DNA of 64,000 nt from an uncultured Christensenellaceae bacterium (GCA_910588425.1 CAJUPM010000001.1:172151-236150), one strand, 5' to 3'. Counted from the stretch's first letter, positions 7,273-15,957 are shown. The notes: a model not told the origin generated them from the sequence alone. Made by a program: numbers and translations.

Positions 7273-8250
7273 ATGAGCAGTTTATTCACACAGGCGCTGG
7301 GCGTGGATTTTGGGACGACAAACCTCTCGATTAGCGACGGGCAGCGGGGCACGCTTTTAAGAGAGCCCTCGGTTGCGGCCATCAGCGCAGTTTCGGGAGA
7401 ACTTTTGGCAGTGGGCGAGGCAGCCAGTATGCTGATTCGCCAAACACCCGGGGAAGTTGTGGCGACATATCCCGTAAGCAGCGGATGCATTTTAGATTAT
7501 CAGGTTGCCCGCCGCATGCTCAAGTTTTTTCTGCGGCGCATGCGCAAGAACAGGCATATGGCTTATGGCACAAAAGTGGTCATGTGCGCCAGGCCGGGCG
7601 TGGGCGGCAGTGAAAAAATGGCGATGGAGGAAGCCGCGCGCTATGCCGGGGCCAAGGAAGTTTCGCTCATCGAGGAGCCGATTGCCGTGGGCATAGGCGC
7701 GGGGCTGAACGTCTTTGAGCCCAGAGGGCGCATGATCATCGAGCTGGGCGCCGGGGAGGGCTGCGCTTCGGTGGTCTCGCTGGGCGGCGTAGTTGAATCC
7801 CAGCCCATCCCCACGGGCGGCAGCTATATGAACCAGTGCATTGCGGATTACTTGCTCTCTGCCTATGGTGTGCATATCGGGGATACGGCTGCCGAGGCCA
7901 TCAAGCTCTCCTACAGTGAGCATGAGGGAGAGATGAGCGCGCTGGGCCGAGGAGAGAAGAGCGGGCTTCCGGAGGAAATCCATTTTCGCCCCTCGGAGAT
8001 CGAGCAGGCGCTGATGCCCGTCAGAGAGAAGATACTGGAATGCGTCATCCATCTATTCCAAAAGACGCCGCCTGAGCTGGTGGCGGATATCAGCGAGGAG
8101 GGCATTCTGCTTTCGGGCGGATCTTCCCTGATGCCGGGGCTGGCAGATTTTATCGGGCAGAGCACGGGCGTGCCGGCCCGGCTGGCAGAGCATCCCTTTT
8201 CTGCGCCCTGCCAGGGCGCGGGCATGGCAGCGCAGATGCGGAATTGTTAA
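7273..8250 (+). CDS. mreB: MreB/Mbl-family actin-like protein, divergent
   Basis: Bacterial actin that forms membrane-associated filaments guiding lateral cell-wall synthesis. 325 residues, with the actin-fold order intact: phosphate-1 motif DFGTTNLSI at residues 12-20, the IEEPIAVGIGAGL stretch, and the adenosine motif GILLSGGSSLMPG near residue 277. The phosphate-2 motif is abnormal: the usual DIGGGTT is ELGAGEG at residues 157-163, replacing the conserved Asp with Glu and changing the glycine loop. The first motif DLGTANT is also altered to DFGTTNL. It heads the mreCD-mrdA-min cluster, supporting a shape role, but nucleotide handling may differ. Possibly a second MreB paralogue. ATG with AGGAGG ribosome site; a terminator follows. 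Confidence 0.88.
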   Translation: MSSLFTQALGVDFGTTNLSISDGQRGTLLREPSVAAISAVSGELLAVGEAASMLIRQTPGEVVATYPVSSGCILDYQVARRMLKFFLRRMRKNRHMAYGTKVVMCARPGVGGSEKMAMEEAARYAGAKEVSLIEEPIAVGIGAGLNVFEPRGRMIIELGAGEGCASVVSLGGVVESQPIPTGGSYMNQCIADYLLSAYGVHIGDTAAEAIKLSYSEHEGEMSALGRGEKSGLPEEIHFRPSEIEQALMPVREKILECVIHLFQKTPPELVADISEEGILLSGGSSLMPGLADFIGQSTGVPARLAEHPFSAPCQGAGMAAQMRNC

Positions 8251-8290
8251 TAAATTTTGACGAGCCTTTTAAAAAGAAAGACAACTGTGA

Positions 8291-8337
8291 TATAATGAAG
8301 GCACCGGCCGGGCGTTTCCCCGGCAGGTGCCTTTTTT
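8291..8337 (+). terminator. Terminator between mreB and mreC, overlapped by a -10 element
   Basis: The stem GGCACCGGCCGGG...CCCCGGCAGGTGCC followed by TTTTTT (8300-8337) is a strong terminator. Directly before it lies TGATATAAT (extended -10, TATAAT at 8291-8296) with a poor TTTAAA at -35; initiation there would begin inside the terminator stem. mreC therefore relies on readthrough or on this or another promoter. Confidence 0.8.
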
Positions 8338-8419
8338 GCCGACAGGTTTTTGCCGGCCTTTGAATAAAGCAGTTGATTTTCGCGCGCTTTTGGGCGCATT
8401 GTTTTAAAGGAGTCGTTTG

Positions 8420-9256
8420 ATGGGGTTTTGGAAAAACCGTCCGCTGATCATAGCAGTCATTTTCTGCATTATTTTATTCGTTTTGTTGCTTTCGACCTCT
8501 GGCAATACGCAAAGCGGCGGTGCCAGCAGCGCCATGGGCAGGATGCTTGCACCGGTTCAGCGCTTTTTGTATTCCAGCACGGAGAGCATCGGGGATTTCT
8601 TTGCCGGCCTCTCCAAAAACGGCACGCTGAAAGAGGAGAACGCAGCGCTCAAAGAGCAGGTCGCCGAGATGGAGAGCGAACTGCGCGATTATGAAAACCT
8701 GCGCCAGGAGAATGAGCGCCTCAAAGACCTGCTGGGCGTGGTGGATTCCTATGGGGATTACGAGAGGCTGACGGCGCGGGTGATCGGAAAAAGCCCGGGC
8801 GCCTGGTTCGACGAGTTCACCATCAATGCCGGCGAGAAGCAGGGCGTCCAGAAGGGCATGATCGTCTATACGGCGGATGGCCTGCTGGGCAAAGTGGTCT
8901 ATACTTCGGCGACGTATTCCCGCGTCATCTCGCTGATTCATGATAAGAGCGGCGTTTCTGCCATGGTGGAGCGCACCCGGGATAACGGCGTCATCAAAGT
9001 GGCGGAAAACGGGGAAGAGCCCAGCGATTTGCAGCTTTTCTACCTCTCCATGAACAGCGACGTCAAGCCGGGGGACAAGATCATCACGTCCGGCATCGGC
9101 GGAGTCTACCCCAAGGGCATTCCCATTGCGCAGGTAACCGAGGTCAGCACGGATTCTTCCAGCGAGAAGGTCGTCATCGCAAGAAGCAATGTGGATTTTG
9201 AGCATGTGGAGGAAGTTGTGGTCATTTTGCAGCTGTTTGAAGAGGTGCCGCAATGA
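8420..9256 (+). CDS. mreC: Rod shape-determining protein MreC
   Basis: Bitopic membrane protein linking MreB filaments to the periplasm-facing elongation enzymes. 278 residues: short basic N-terminus, one membrane segment at about residues 8-25, a coiled coil at about 65-105 rich in Glu/Leu (LKEENAALKEQVAEMESEL), then the beta-rich MreC core with GAWFDEFTINAGEKQGVQ, GLLGKVVYT and MNSDVKPGDKIITSGIGG. The ATG at 8420 is seven bases behind GGAG; a TTG one codon earlier is less likely. Its stop overlaps the mreD start by four bases (ATGA). Confidence 0.95.
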   Translation: MGFWKNRPLIIAVIFCIILFVLLLSTSGNTQSGGASSAMGRMLAPVQRFLYSSTESIGDFFAGLSKNGTLKEENAALKEQVAEMESELRDYENLRQENERLKDLLGVVDSYGDYERLTARVIGKSPGAWFDEFTINAGEKQGVQKGMIVYTADGLLGKVVYTSATYSRVISLIHDKSGVSAMVERTRDNGVIKVAENGEEPSDLQLFYLSMNSDVKPGDKIITSGIGGVYPKGIPIAQVTEVSTDSSSEKVVIARSNVDFEHVEEVVVILQLFEEVPQ

Positions 9257-9774
9257 GATACCTTGCTCTTAGCCTCACGCTCGCGCTCTCTTTGTTCCTC
9301 AACGGCGTGGTGTTTGTGCAGTACCCCATTTTTGGCATTCAGCCGGATTTTATGCTCTGCTGCATGGTCTGCATGGCGCTCAGGGAGCGCACGCTCACGC
9401 CCGTGTTCTATTTCGCTGCTGGCGGAATCGTTTTCGATGTGCTTTTTTCCGCGGGGCTGGGCTTTTATGCGCTGCAATACTTGATTGTGGGCATTCTGGT
9501 TTATCTGTTTGCCGCGGCCAGAGGGGAAAACGATCTGCGCCTTGTCCCCATTGCCGGCGCGGCGGCGCTGCTTGTAAAAGATATTCTGGCATATTTCCTG
9601 TGCCTGTTTCTGGGAAGAAGCATGGATTTCGGCAAGCGGTTTCTAACCCAAACCCTGCCCGGCGCGCTGATGGCAGCGCTGCTTTGCTTTGGGCTGTATT
9701 TTTTGTTTGAGCGGCTGTATTCCTTTCGCTTTATGGGGACAAACGCAGATTTGCCCCGCAAAGACGAGCTTTAA
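9253..9774 (+). CDS. mreD: Rod shape-determining protein MreD
   Basis: 173-residue polytopic membrane protein of the elongasome, with five to six hydrophobic segments. Family features include the N-terminal LALSLTLALSLFLNGVVF helix, the motif GIQPDFMLCCMVCMAL, and GIVFDVLFSAGLGFYALQYL, which corresponds to the conserved GLxxDxxxxxxxGxxAL pattern. It is translationally coupled to mreC (ATGA overlap) and followed 14 bases later by mrdA, so mreC, mreD and mrdA form one operon. Confidence 0.93.
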   Translation: MRYLALSLTLALSLFLNGVVFVQYPIFGIQPDFMLCCMVCMALRERTLTPVFYFAAGGIVFDVLFSAGLGFYALQYLIVGILVYLFAAARGENDLRLVPIAGAAALLVKDILAYFLCLFLGRSMDFGKRFLTQTLPGALMAALLCFGLYFLFERLYSFRFMGTNADLPRKDEL

Positions 9775-9788
9775 GGGGGAGGCGTGCG

Positions 9789-12278
9789 ATGTTTTTAAAG
9801 TTTAAGAGCAGATATATTGCGGCGCTTTGTGCTTTGGTTGCGCTGTTTTTGTTTTTGGGGGTCAACCTGTTTTCGCTCACGGTAACACATGCGGATCAGT
9901 ATGCCAGCGCGACGCGGACCAACTCCGAGCGCTCGGTTGCCGTCAAAGGCGCCCGGGGGACGATTATGGATAGCTCGGGCGTGCCCCTGGCATACGACGT
10001 GGGCAGCTATAACGTAGCCTTCTACCGCGATCCGGCCAACAACGCCTCCAGCGACCGCGCCAATTACACCCGCATTCTCATGAAAGCCATCGAAGTGATC
10101 GAGAGCCATGGGGGCAGCACCATTGATACCTTCCTCATTCGCAAAAATGAGGAGGGCGTGTTTGAATACGATCTGGACGGCCTGACGGACGAGCAGCGCC
10201 AAAAGCGCATTGAAAACTGGTGCGCCAATATGCAGATCACGGATCCCGAGGCATCGCCTGAACAGCTCTATTATGAGATGCGCACGCGGTTCCGCATCCC
10301 CGAAGATGTGAATTATGAGCAGGCGGTCAAGCTGCTCTCCATCTGGCAGGAAGTCCAGAACATGATGTATAAATCCTATATCCCGGTAACCATCGCCTAT
10401 AATGTGGATTTTGAGACGGTCTCCGAGCTGGAGACCCGGGCGGTGGAGCTGGAAGGGATTCAGATAGAGCAGAGCTACACCCGGGTTTATCCCAAAAAAT
10501 CCACTGCCGCGCATATCATCGGCTATCTGGGCCGCATCACGGATTTGGACGAGCTGGCCGAAAAAGAGGCCCAGGGCTATTCCGCGGAGGATCTGGTGGG
10601 CAAAGTCGGCATCGAGGCCACGATGGAGCAGTATCTCTCGGGCGCGACCCAGGAAAAGCAGGGCAAGCGCAGGCTGGAGCTGGATGCCTCGGGGAGCGTG
10701 ATTGGGCAAACCGGCTATGAAGCGCCCAGGCAGGGGGACAGCGTCGTCCTTACCATCGATCTGAAGCTGCAGGAGCTGGTGGAGCGCGAGCTGGAAGCCA
10801 ATATCAAGCAGGATTACCAGGAGCAGCTGCAAATGTATCAAGAGGGCCGGGCAGATACGCCGACCAAAGAGGGATACGACAGCAAGCTGGCCAAGCGCTC
10901 CAAAAAGGAGATTAATTTCATCAAATCCGGGGCGGCCATCGTCATGGAAGTTAAGACGGGCAGAGTCCTGGCGCTGGCTTCTTATCCAAGCTACGACCTC
11001 AACCTGTTTACCGGCGGCATTTCGGATGAGGATTTTAATGCGCTGCTCAACGATCCCGCGGCGCCGCTTTTCAATAACGCCATCTCCTCCGTCTCTACGC
11101 CGGGCTCCATCTTCAAGATGGCGACGGCAGTGGCCGGCCTGATGGAAGGGGAGATCACCGTCAATACTGTGATAGACGACGTCGGCCCTTATAACAAATA
11201 CGTCAAGGAAGGCGCGCGGGCGCCGGAATGCTGGGTTTCGCCCAACTTTTCGCACCACGCCGGAGGCCAAAACGTCATTTTGGCGCTGAAAAACAGCTGC
11301 AACTACTTCTTCTTCGAAGTGGCAGATCGACTGGGCATCGACAGGCTGATGAAGTGGACAGATAATCTCGGGCTGACCAGCAAGACGAATATCGAGCTGA
11401 CCAGCGAGGCCGTCGGCTGGATTGGCCACCAGAAGATTCTATACGATCCCGAGCTGCCCATCGACGGCCAACGGACGTATAAGCCGACTATCGTCTACAA
11501 CCGCATCTATGAGCAGCTGCAAACCTATGGCGAGGCCCGGGGCGTTACCTACAGCGAGGCGCAGCTCAAGCTGGCATCCGCCAGCCTGGTGGATCTGGCA
11601 AGGCTGGGGCGGCTGGATATCGGCCCGGAAATCCGCCAGGTTTTGAGCGATACGCTGGATATTCCGCAGAACGTTTCGCTCAGCCGGGGCTGGACCAACG
11701 ACATCTTAAACTGGCTGCGCGAGCTCATCTGGACTTCTACGGATACCGTTACCCAGGGCATCGGCGTTACGCCCACGCAGCTGACGCCCATCGCAGTCGC
11801 GCGCTATCTCTGCGCACTGGGCAACGGCGGGAAGGTGTATGACGCGCATATTGTAGAGCAGATCATCGACAGCCAGGGTAACGTCGTGAAAAATTTTGAG
11901 CCGACCCTTGTGCGGGATCTGGAGCTGCCCCAGAGCGTGAAGAAGGCCATCATGCAGGGCATGGAGCAGGTTGTCTCGGCGGAGGACGGAGGCACGGCAG
12001 GCGCTGCCTTTGTCAACTTTGCCTATAAGGATCAGATTGTAGGCAAGACGGGCACAGCGCCGATTTCCACCATCGATTTGGAGGATAACATCTGGCTCTG
12101 TCTGCTGGCACCAAAGGACGACCCGGAAATCGCGGTTGTGGTGTTTTTGCCCAACGGCCTTTCCAAATCCAAGGCGTATCCGACGGCAAAAGCCATCATC
12201 AGCTATTATTTTGAATCCAAGGCACAGCAGGATCCCAGCGCATCGCCCTCGCCTTCGGAAGGGACACTGCTGGAATAG
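9789..12278 (+). CDS. mrdA: Penicillin-binding protein 2, elongation-specific transpeptidase
   Basis: Class B PBP that cross-links peptidoglycan during cell elongation as partner of RodA. It has 829 residues, longer than the ~600-700 typical of PBP2, the extra length lying mainly in the N-terminal half. One membrane helix at about residues 10-30 precedes the dimerisation domain (the strand GARGTIMDSSGVPLAYD and the AAHIIGYLGRI motif). The transpeptidase domain has all three active-site motifs: S440-I-F-K, S503-C-N and K753-T-G. The C-terminal tail is Ser/Pro-rich (QDPSASPSPSEG). Strong GGGGGAGG ribosome site. The operon position after mreD supports PBP2 rather than a division or sporulation PBP. 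Confidence 0.94.
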   Translation: MFLKFKSRYIAALCALVALFLFLGVNLFSLTVTHADQYASATRTNSERSVAVKGARGTIMDSSGVPLAYDVGSYNVAFYRDPANNASSDRANYTRILMKAIEVIESHGGSTIDTFLIRKNEEGVFEYDLDGLTDEQRQKRIENWCANMQITDPEASPEQLYYEMRTRFRIPEDVNYEQAVKLLSIWQEVQNMMYKSYIPVTIAYNVDFETVSELETRAVELEGIQIEQSYTRVYPKKSTAAHIIGYLGRITDLDELAEKEAQGYSAEDLVGKVGIEATMEQYLSGATQEKQGKRRLELDASGSVIGQTGYEAPRQGDSVVLTIDLKLQELVERELEANIKQDYQEQLQMYQEGRADTPTKEGYDSKLAKRSKKEINFIKSGAAIVMEVKTGRVLALASYPSYDLNLFTGGISDEDFNALLNDPAAPLFNNAISSVSTPGSIFKMATAVAGLMEGEITVNTVIDDVGPYNKYVKEGARAPECWVSPNFSHHAGGQNVILALKNSCNYFFFEVADRLGIDRLMKWTDNLGLTSKTNIELTSEAVGWIGHQKILYDPELPIDGQRTYKPTIVYNRIYEQLQTYGEARGVTYSEAQLKLASASLVDLARLGRLDIGPEIRQVLSDTLDIPQNVSLSRGWTNDILNWLRELIWTSTDTVTQGIGVTPTQLTPIAVARYLCALGNGGKVYDAHIVEQIIDSQGNVVKNFEPTLVRDLELPQSVKKAIMQGMEQVVSAEDGGTAGAAFVNFAYKDQIVGKTGTAPISTIDLEDNIWLCLLAPKDDPEIAVVVFLPNGLSKSKAYPTAKAIISYYFESKAQQDPSASPSPSEGTLLE

Positions 12279-12297
12279 CCGCGGCAATTTCTGCCAA

Positions 12298-12342
12298 AAT
12301 GCGCGCAAAAGAATTGCAGTCTGCGCGCATTTCGGTTATAAT
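12298..12342 (+). promoter_or_regulatory. minC promoter lying across a 10-bp inverted repeat
   Basis: TTGCAG (12314-12319), 17-base spacer and TATAAT (12337-12342) form a good sigma-A promoter. The -35 box sits in the loop of a perfect inverted repeat AATGCGCGCA (12298-12307) / TGCGCGCATT (12322-12331). The repeat may be an operator or the hairpin of an mrdA terminator; no T run follows it. Confidence 0.75.
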
Positions 12343-12378
12343 AAATAGGATTTACAGGGATTTCAACTGGGAGAAATT

Positions 12379-13044
12379 ATGATAACGCTCAAAAGCACAC
12401 AAGAGGGATTGGAATTTTGGATTTCCGATGCAGATTCCTATCCTAAAATTAAAAAAGAGCTCGAGGATACTCTTGGCGCAAACCGGGAATTTTACCGCGG
12501 CACGCATCTTCCGGCCAATTTCTTTGGGTGGGAGTTTACCGATCTGCAAAAGCGGGAGCTTTCGGCGTTTTTAGGCCGGGAATACGGCATATACCGCGTG
12601 CATTTTTCGGATGACGAATCGCCGGATCAGATGCCGGAGCAGCCCAAAAGGCGCGGCCGCCGTGCAGCTGCCCGGGCAGAGGAAAAGGCGCCGGAGCCGG
12701 AAGCTGCTTTCATGGAGCGCAGAGACGGCAGCATGTTTCTGCCAAAGACCATCCGCAGCGGACAGCGGATCGAATGCCAGGGGGATGTTGTGGTTGTGGG
12801 CGATGTGAACCCGGGGGCGGAGATCATCGCGACGGGCAATATCGCGGTATTCGGCAAGCTGCGCGGGCTGGCTCATGCTGGCGCATCCGGCCGCCAGGAT
12901 GTGATCATCGTGGCGAACTACCTGGTTCCGCAGCAGATTCGGATTGGCGGGAAAATTGCCATCATCCCCAAAAACCGGCGCATTGACGGGCCGGAAATCG
13001 TGAAAATTTTAGACGGAAAAATCGTAGTGGATTCTTTGGCTTAG
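12379..13044 (+). CDS. minC: Septum site-determining protein MinC
   Basis: Inhibitor of FtsZ polymerisation that blocks polar septation. 221 residues: N-terminal FtsZ-interacting domain (about 1-90), a basic, proline-rich linker with a charged KRRGRRAAARAEEKAPEPE stretch, and the C-terminal beta-helix (about 118-215) that binds MinD, containing IRSGQRIECQGDVVVVGDVN and the RRIDGPEIV end. The C-terminal domain has the usual GAEIIATGNIAVFGKLRGLAHAGA-like core. It has its own promoter and an AUG with GGGAG upstream. minD follows after 24 bases. Confidence 0.95.
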   Translation: MITLKSTQEGLEFWISDADSYPKIKKELEDTLGANREFYRGTHLPANFFGWEFTDLQKRELSAFLGREYGIYRVHFSDDESPDQMPEQPKRRGRRAAARAEEKAPEPEAAFMERRDGSMFLPKTIRSGQRIECQGDVVVVGDVNPGAEIIATGNIAVFGKLRGLAHAGASGRQDVIIVANYLVPQQIRIGGKIAIIPKNRRIDGPEIVKILDGKIVVDSLA

Positions 13045-13068
13045 AGCATATTGGAGGAAAGAGAGCAT

Positions 13069-13866
13069 ATGAACAACGTAATCGTAGTAACATCCGGCAA
13101 AGGCGGCGTCGGCAAGACGACGACTTCGGCGAATATCGGCGTGGGGCTTGCGCGGCTGGGCAAGCGCGTTGTGCTGATGGATACGGATATTGGCCTGAGA
13201 AACCTGGACGTCGTTCTGGGGCTGGAAAATAGAATCGTCTATGACTTGGTGGATGTTGTCAGCGGGACATGCCGCCTCAAGCAGGCGCTGATCAAAGATA
13301 AGCGCTATGACGGCCTCTATCTGCTGCCGGCCGCGCAGACCAAAGATAAAAACGCCATCACGCCGGAGCAATCCAAGGCGCTGGTGGAGGAGCTGGAAAA
13401 GGAATTTGACTATGTGATCATCGACTGCCCGGCAGGCATTGAGCGCGGCTTCCAGAACGCGATCGCCGGGGCAAAGAGCGCGATTGTCGTAACCGTTCCG
13501 GAGGTTTCCTCTGTGCGCGATGCAGACCGCATCATCGGCCTGCTCGGGGCGGCGGAAGTGGAGGATATGAAGCTTCTGATCAACCGTCTGCGCCCGGATT
13601 TGGTCAAAAAAGGGGATATGCTTGCCATCGACGACACGCTGGAAATCCTGGGCATCGATCTCATCGGCGTGATTCCCGAAGATGAGCTGATTTTCCGCTC
13701 CAGCAATCTGGGCGAGCCCGCCGTTACGGATGATTCCTCCAAGGCAGGCAAGGCATACCGGGAGGTTGTCGACCGCATTTTGGGAAAAGACGTTCCCATC
13801 AGCACGCCGGAGGAGAAGACTGGCTTCTTTGGCAAAGTCCGCAAGCTGTTTGGCGGGAAGGAATAA
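13069..13866 (+). CDS. minD: Septum site-determining ATPase MinD
   Basis: ParA/MinD-type ATPase that binds the membrane in its ATP form, recruits MinC and is released by MinE. 265 residues with the deviant Walker A motif KGGVGKTT at residues 11-18, switch I DTDIGLRNLDVVLGLE, Walker B DYVIIDCPAGIE and the C-terminal amphipathic membrane-targeting helix KVRKLFGGKE. The ATG at 13069 begins exactly at the conserved strand (NNVIVVTSGKGG); the in-frame TTG at 13051 is inside the GGAGG ribosome site and was rejected. It lies between minC and minE in one operon. Confidence 0.97.
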   Translation: MNNVIVVTSGKGGVGKTTTSANIGVGLARLGKRVVLMDTDIGLRNLDVVLGLENRIVYDLVDVVSGTCRLKQALIKDKRYDGLYLLPAAQTKDKNAITPEQSKALVEELEKEFDYVIIDCPAGIERGFQNAIAGAKSAIVVTVPEVSSVRDADRIIGLLGAAEVEDMKLLINRLRPDLVKKGDMLAIDDTLEILGIDLIGVIPEDELIFRSSNLGEPAVTDDSSKAGKAYREVVDRILGKDVPISTPEEKTGFFGKVRKLFGGKE

Positions 13867-13881
13867 GCGGGGGGAGCAGAG

Positions 13882-14175
13882 ATGGCAATGTTTGGTTTAT
13901 TTGGAAATAAGAAAAAGACAAGCAGCTCTGTCGCCAAAGACAGGCTCAAGCTGGTTTTGATTCACGACCGCGCCGGAACTTCCTCCAACAACGAGATGAT
14001 CGAGATGATGAAGCGGGATATTCTCAAAGTAATTTCGGAGTATATCGAGATCGATGAATCCGAATTCGAGCTGGATATCAAGACGGCAAAAGGCGGAAAG
14101 GACCGCGTGTTTTCCGAGATCGTCGCCAATATTCCCATCAAGCGGGTGCGCAAGATGGGCAAAAACAAATACTAG
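13882..14175 (+). CDS. minE: Cell division topological specificity factor MinE
   Basis: 97-residue regulator that stimulates MinD ATPase and drives Min oscillation. The N-terminus (MFGLFGNKKK) is an amphipathic membrane-binding segment; the anti-MinCD helix follows (AKDRLKLVLIHDRAG), then the dimerisation domain with ISEYIEIDESEFELDI. Presence of MinE rather than only DivIVA suggests an oscillating Min system, as in several Clostridia. It is the last gene of the minCDE operon and is followed by a terminator. Confidence 0.95.
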   Translation: MAMFGLFGNKKKTSSSVAKDRLKLVLIHDRAGTSSNNEMIEMMKRDILKVISEYIEIDESEFELDIKTAKGGKDRVFSEIVANIPIKRVRKMGKNKY

Positions 14176-14186
14176 CCCGATGGGCG

Positions 14187-14216
14187 GAAAAAACCGGCAG
14201 GACAGCCGGTTTTTTT
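14187..14216 (+). terminator. Rho-independent terminator after minE
   Basis: AAAAAACCGGC / GCCGGTTTTTTT with a six-base loop. Confidence 0.88.
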
Positions 14217-14223
14217 GATGCAC

Positions 14224-14262
14224 GAAAAGCCCCGCCTGCATTCCGGGCAAGCGGGGCTTTTT
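14224..14262 (-). terminator. Rho-independent terminator after rodA
   Basis: AAAAGCCCCGC / GCGGGGCTTTT stem with a 15-base loop; it lies 20 bases beyond the rodA stop on the minus strand and is symmetrical enough to act in both directions. Confidence 0.82.
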
Positions 14263-14281
14263 ATGCAAATAGTGTGAGAGA

Positions 14282-15451
14282 TTAGAGCGGCGTTCGCCTC
14301 TGGGAGCGCAGATACACGTTGAGCACAAGCCCAATGCTTATAAGCGTTGCCAGCAGGTTTGAGCCGCCATAGCTCACCAGCGGCAGCGGAATGCCTGTTA
14401 CAGGCATGACGCCGATATTCATGCCGATATTCTCGAACACATGGAAGAAGAGCATACAGGCCACGCCGATGATAATATACATGCCAAAATCATCCCGGGC
14501 GCGCATGGAGATGCGGAAGAGATGATAGATCAGGAAGAGGTATGCGCCGACCAGCAGGATTGCGCCGACAAAGCCGATGGCTTCGGTTGTGCTGGAAAAG
14601 ATGAAGTCTGTGTGATCTTCGGGCAGAAAGTTGGATTGCTGGGTGAGCAGATCCTGGGAGAAAAAGCCCTTGCCGCGGAATCCCCCGGAGCTGGAGACGG
14701 TTTTGGCCCGAATGACGTTGAACCCTTTGCCCTCGGGATCTTTGCTGGGATCGAGAAAAACCTCGATGCGCCCCTTCTGATCCTCGCTCATCAGCAGCCA
14801 GGCGATGGGCAGCATGGCCAGCGCCGCGCCAAACATGGGCCCGAGAATTTTAAAGCTGGTTTTAGACATGAACAGCAGGCCAACGAGAATGAATAGATAG
14901 ACCATGGCCGTGCCCAAATCCGGCTGGGCCGCGATGAGCGCGACGGGGATGAGAAACCGCCAGAGAATGGGGAACAGATCCCGGAATTTTTCGATGCCGC
15001 CGCTCTTATTCTCCGTGCGCTCGGCGAACTCGCGCGCCAGCACCAGGATGATGAGCGGCTTGCAGATCTCGCTGGTCTGGATGCCGACAGAGCCGATGCG
15101 CAGCCAGCCCTTCAGACCACGCTGGTTGGCGCCGAAAATCAGCGTTATCACCAGCAGGGCGACACAGCCCCAATAGATGATATTGCAAAACTCGCGGATA
15201 TTGCTGTAATCCACGAACAGCAAAACGATGATGAGGATGACGCCCAGGCAAAAATAGATAAACTGCGTCAGCGGCAGGCTGGAGCTTAGGCTGCCGACAT
15301 ATTCGAGAAACGTCTGCGTATCGGGATCAAAGGCGGTGCAGGTTGCGCTGGCGATGGCGATCATGCCAAAAAAGGCCAGACCAAGCACCAGAAGGACGGT
15401 GATCCAGTCGATGCGCTTTAAAATATCATAATTCTTATTTTTTGGGCTCAT
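14282..15451 (-). CDS. rodA: RodA-type SEDS peptidoglycan glycosyltransferase
   Basis: Polytopic membrane enzyme of the SEDS family that polymerises glycan strands together with PBP2. 389 residues with about ten membrane segments and the family signatures LRIGSVGIQTSEICKPLIIL, FLPEDHTDFIFS and the C-terminal GIPLPLVSYGGSNLL. SEDS members FtsW, SpoVE and RodA are hard to tell apart; the neighbourhood (mreBCD, mrdA, minCDE) favours RodA. Start ATG at 15449-15451 is eight bases behind AAAGGA; the longer frame to 15517 has no ribosome site. It is transcribed toward the min operon, and its leader is the unusual 500-base region upstream. Confidence 0.9.
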   Translation of the reverse strand: MSPKNKNYDILKRIDWITVLLVLGLAFFGMIAIASATCTAFDPDTQTFLEYVGSLSSSLPLTQFIYFCLGVILIIVLLFVDYSNIREFCNIIYWGCVALLVITLIFGANQRGLKGWLRIGSVGIQTSEICKPLIILVLAREFAERTENKSGGIEKFRDLFPILWRFLIPVALIAAQPDLGTAMVYLFILVGLLFMSKTSFKILGPMFGAALAMLPIAWLLMSEDQKGRIEVFLDPSKDPEGKGFNVIRAKTVSSSGGFRGKGFFSQDLLTQQSNFLPEDHTDFIFSSTTEAIGFVGAILLVGAYLFLIYHLFRISMRARDDFGMYIIIGVACMLFFHVFENIGMNIGVMPVTGIPLPLVSYGGSNLLATLISIGLVLNVYLRSQRRTPL

Positions 15452-15957
15452 AAGAATTCCTTTCGCTGGGATAGAGTGGGCTGGCCGCGGCAAAGCGGCA
15501 CCCGAATGATGGAACAAAGTAGCCTGCTATTCCTGTGCGCGATGCTCCACCCAATTAATAGAGTGGTGAAATCTGCCATCTCCGCACGCGGTGCTGGCAG
15601 CCAGTTTGTCAGTCAGCAGATGCTCGCGCAGAACGTGTTTGCCTTGCTTGCGAATCATATTTGCCAGCGGGCAGATACTCTCTCGTTTCCAGCCGCCATG
15701 CGAACCGGCTTTCCCCGCAATCCAATTTTTAGAAATAAGTAAAGGGGTATGGGGGCTTGCCCCCATGATTATCCATTGCCCTTGACCTTTTCGTCAGTGC
15801 CATGGCGGGTGTTCTCTCAGGCGTCCGAAACTATGCTTCGGGGAACGCCGTGAGGTTATTATACCATGTCGGCGGCGCGCATCGTGCGACGACGGCAGCC
15901 GTCAATGAACGCTCAGGCTTCGGAAGAGCTTTGCCCTTCTGTTTAAGCCGTGCGTCT
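15452..15957 (-). ncRNA. Candidate structured RNA or long rodA leader, no gene
   Basis: More than 500 bases contain no credible protein but many hairpins: ATGGGGGC-AA-GCCCCCAT around 15749-15766, CTGCCA/TGGCAG around 15570-15600 enclosing CCGC/GCGG, and GCCGC/GCGGC near 15493-15508. A minus-strand promoter just upstream would start a transcript near 15951. The GC-rich sequence and paired arms look like a folded RNA. I cannot match it to RNase P RNA, tmRNA, SRP RNA, 6S RNA or a known riboswitch. A 79-residue minus-strand ORF inside (15527-15766) has no ribosome site and starts within a hairpin. Confidence 0.45.

Noticed and set aside
9795..11429. Minus-strand ORF of 544 residues opposite mrdA
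   Set aside because: Antisense of the PBP2 gene, whose active-site motifs are intact.
15527..15766. 79-residue minus-strand ORF in the rodA upstream region
   Set aside because: No ribosome site, and its ATG is inside a perfect hairpin; the region reads better as structured RNA.
15720..15860. TPP riboswitch (CTGAGAGAACACCC and GGATAAT fragments)
   Set aside because: The second conserved half (CTGGATAATGCCAGCGTAGGGA-like) is missing and spacing is wrong.
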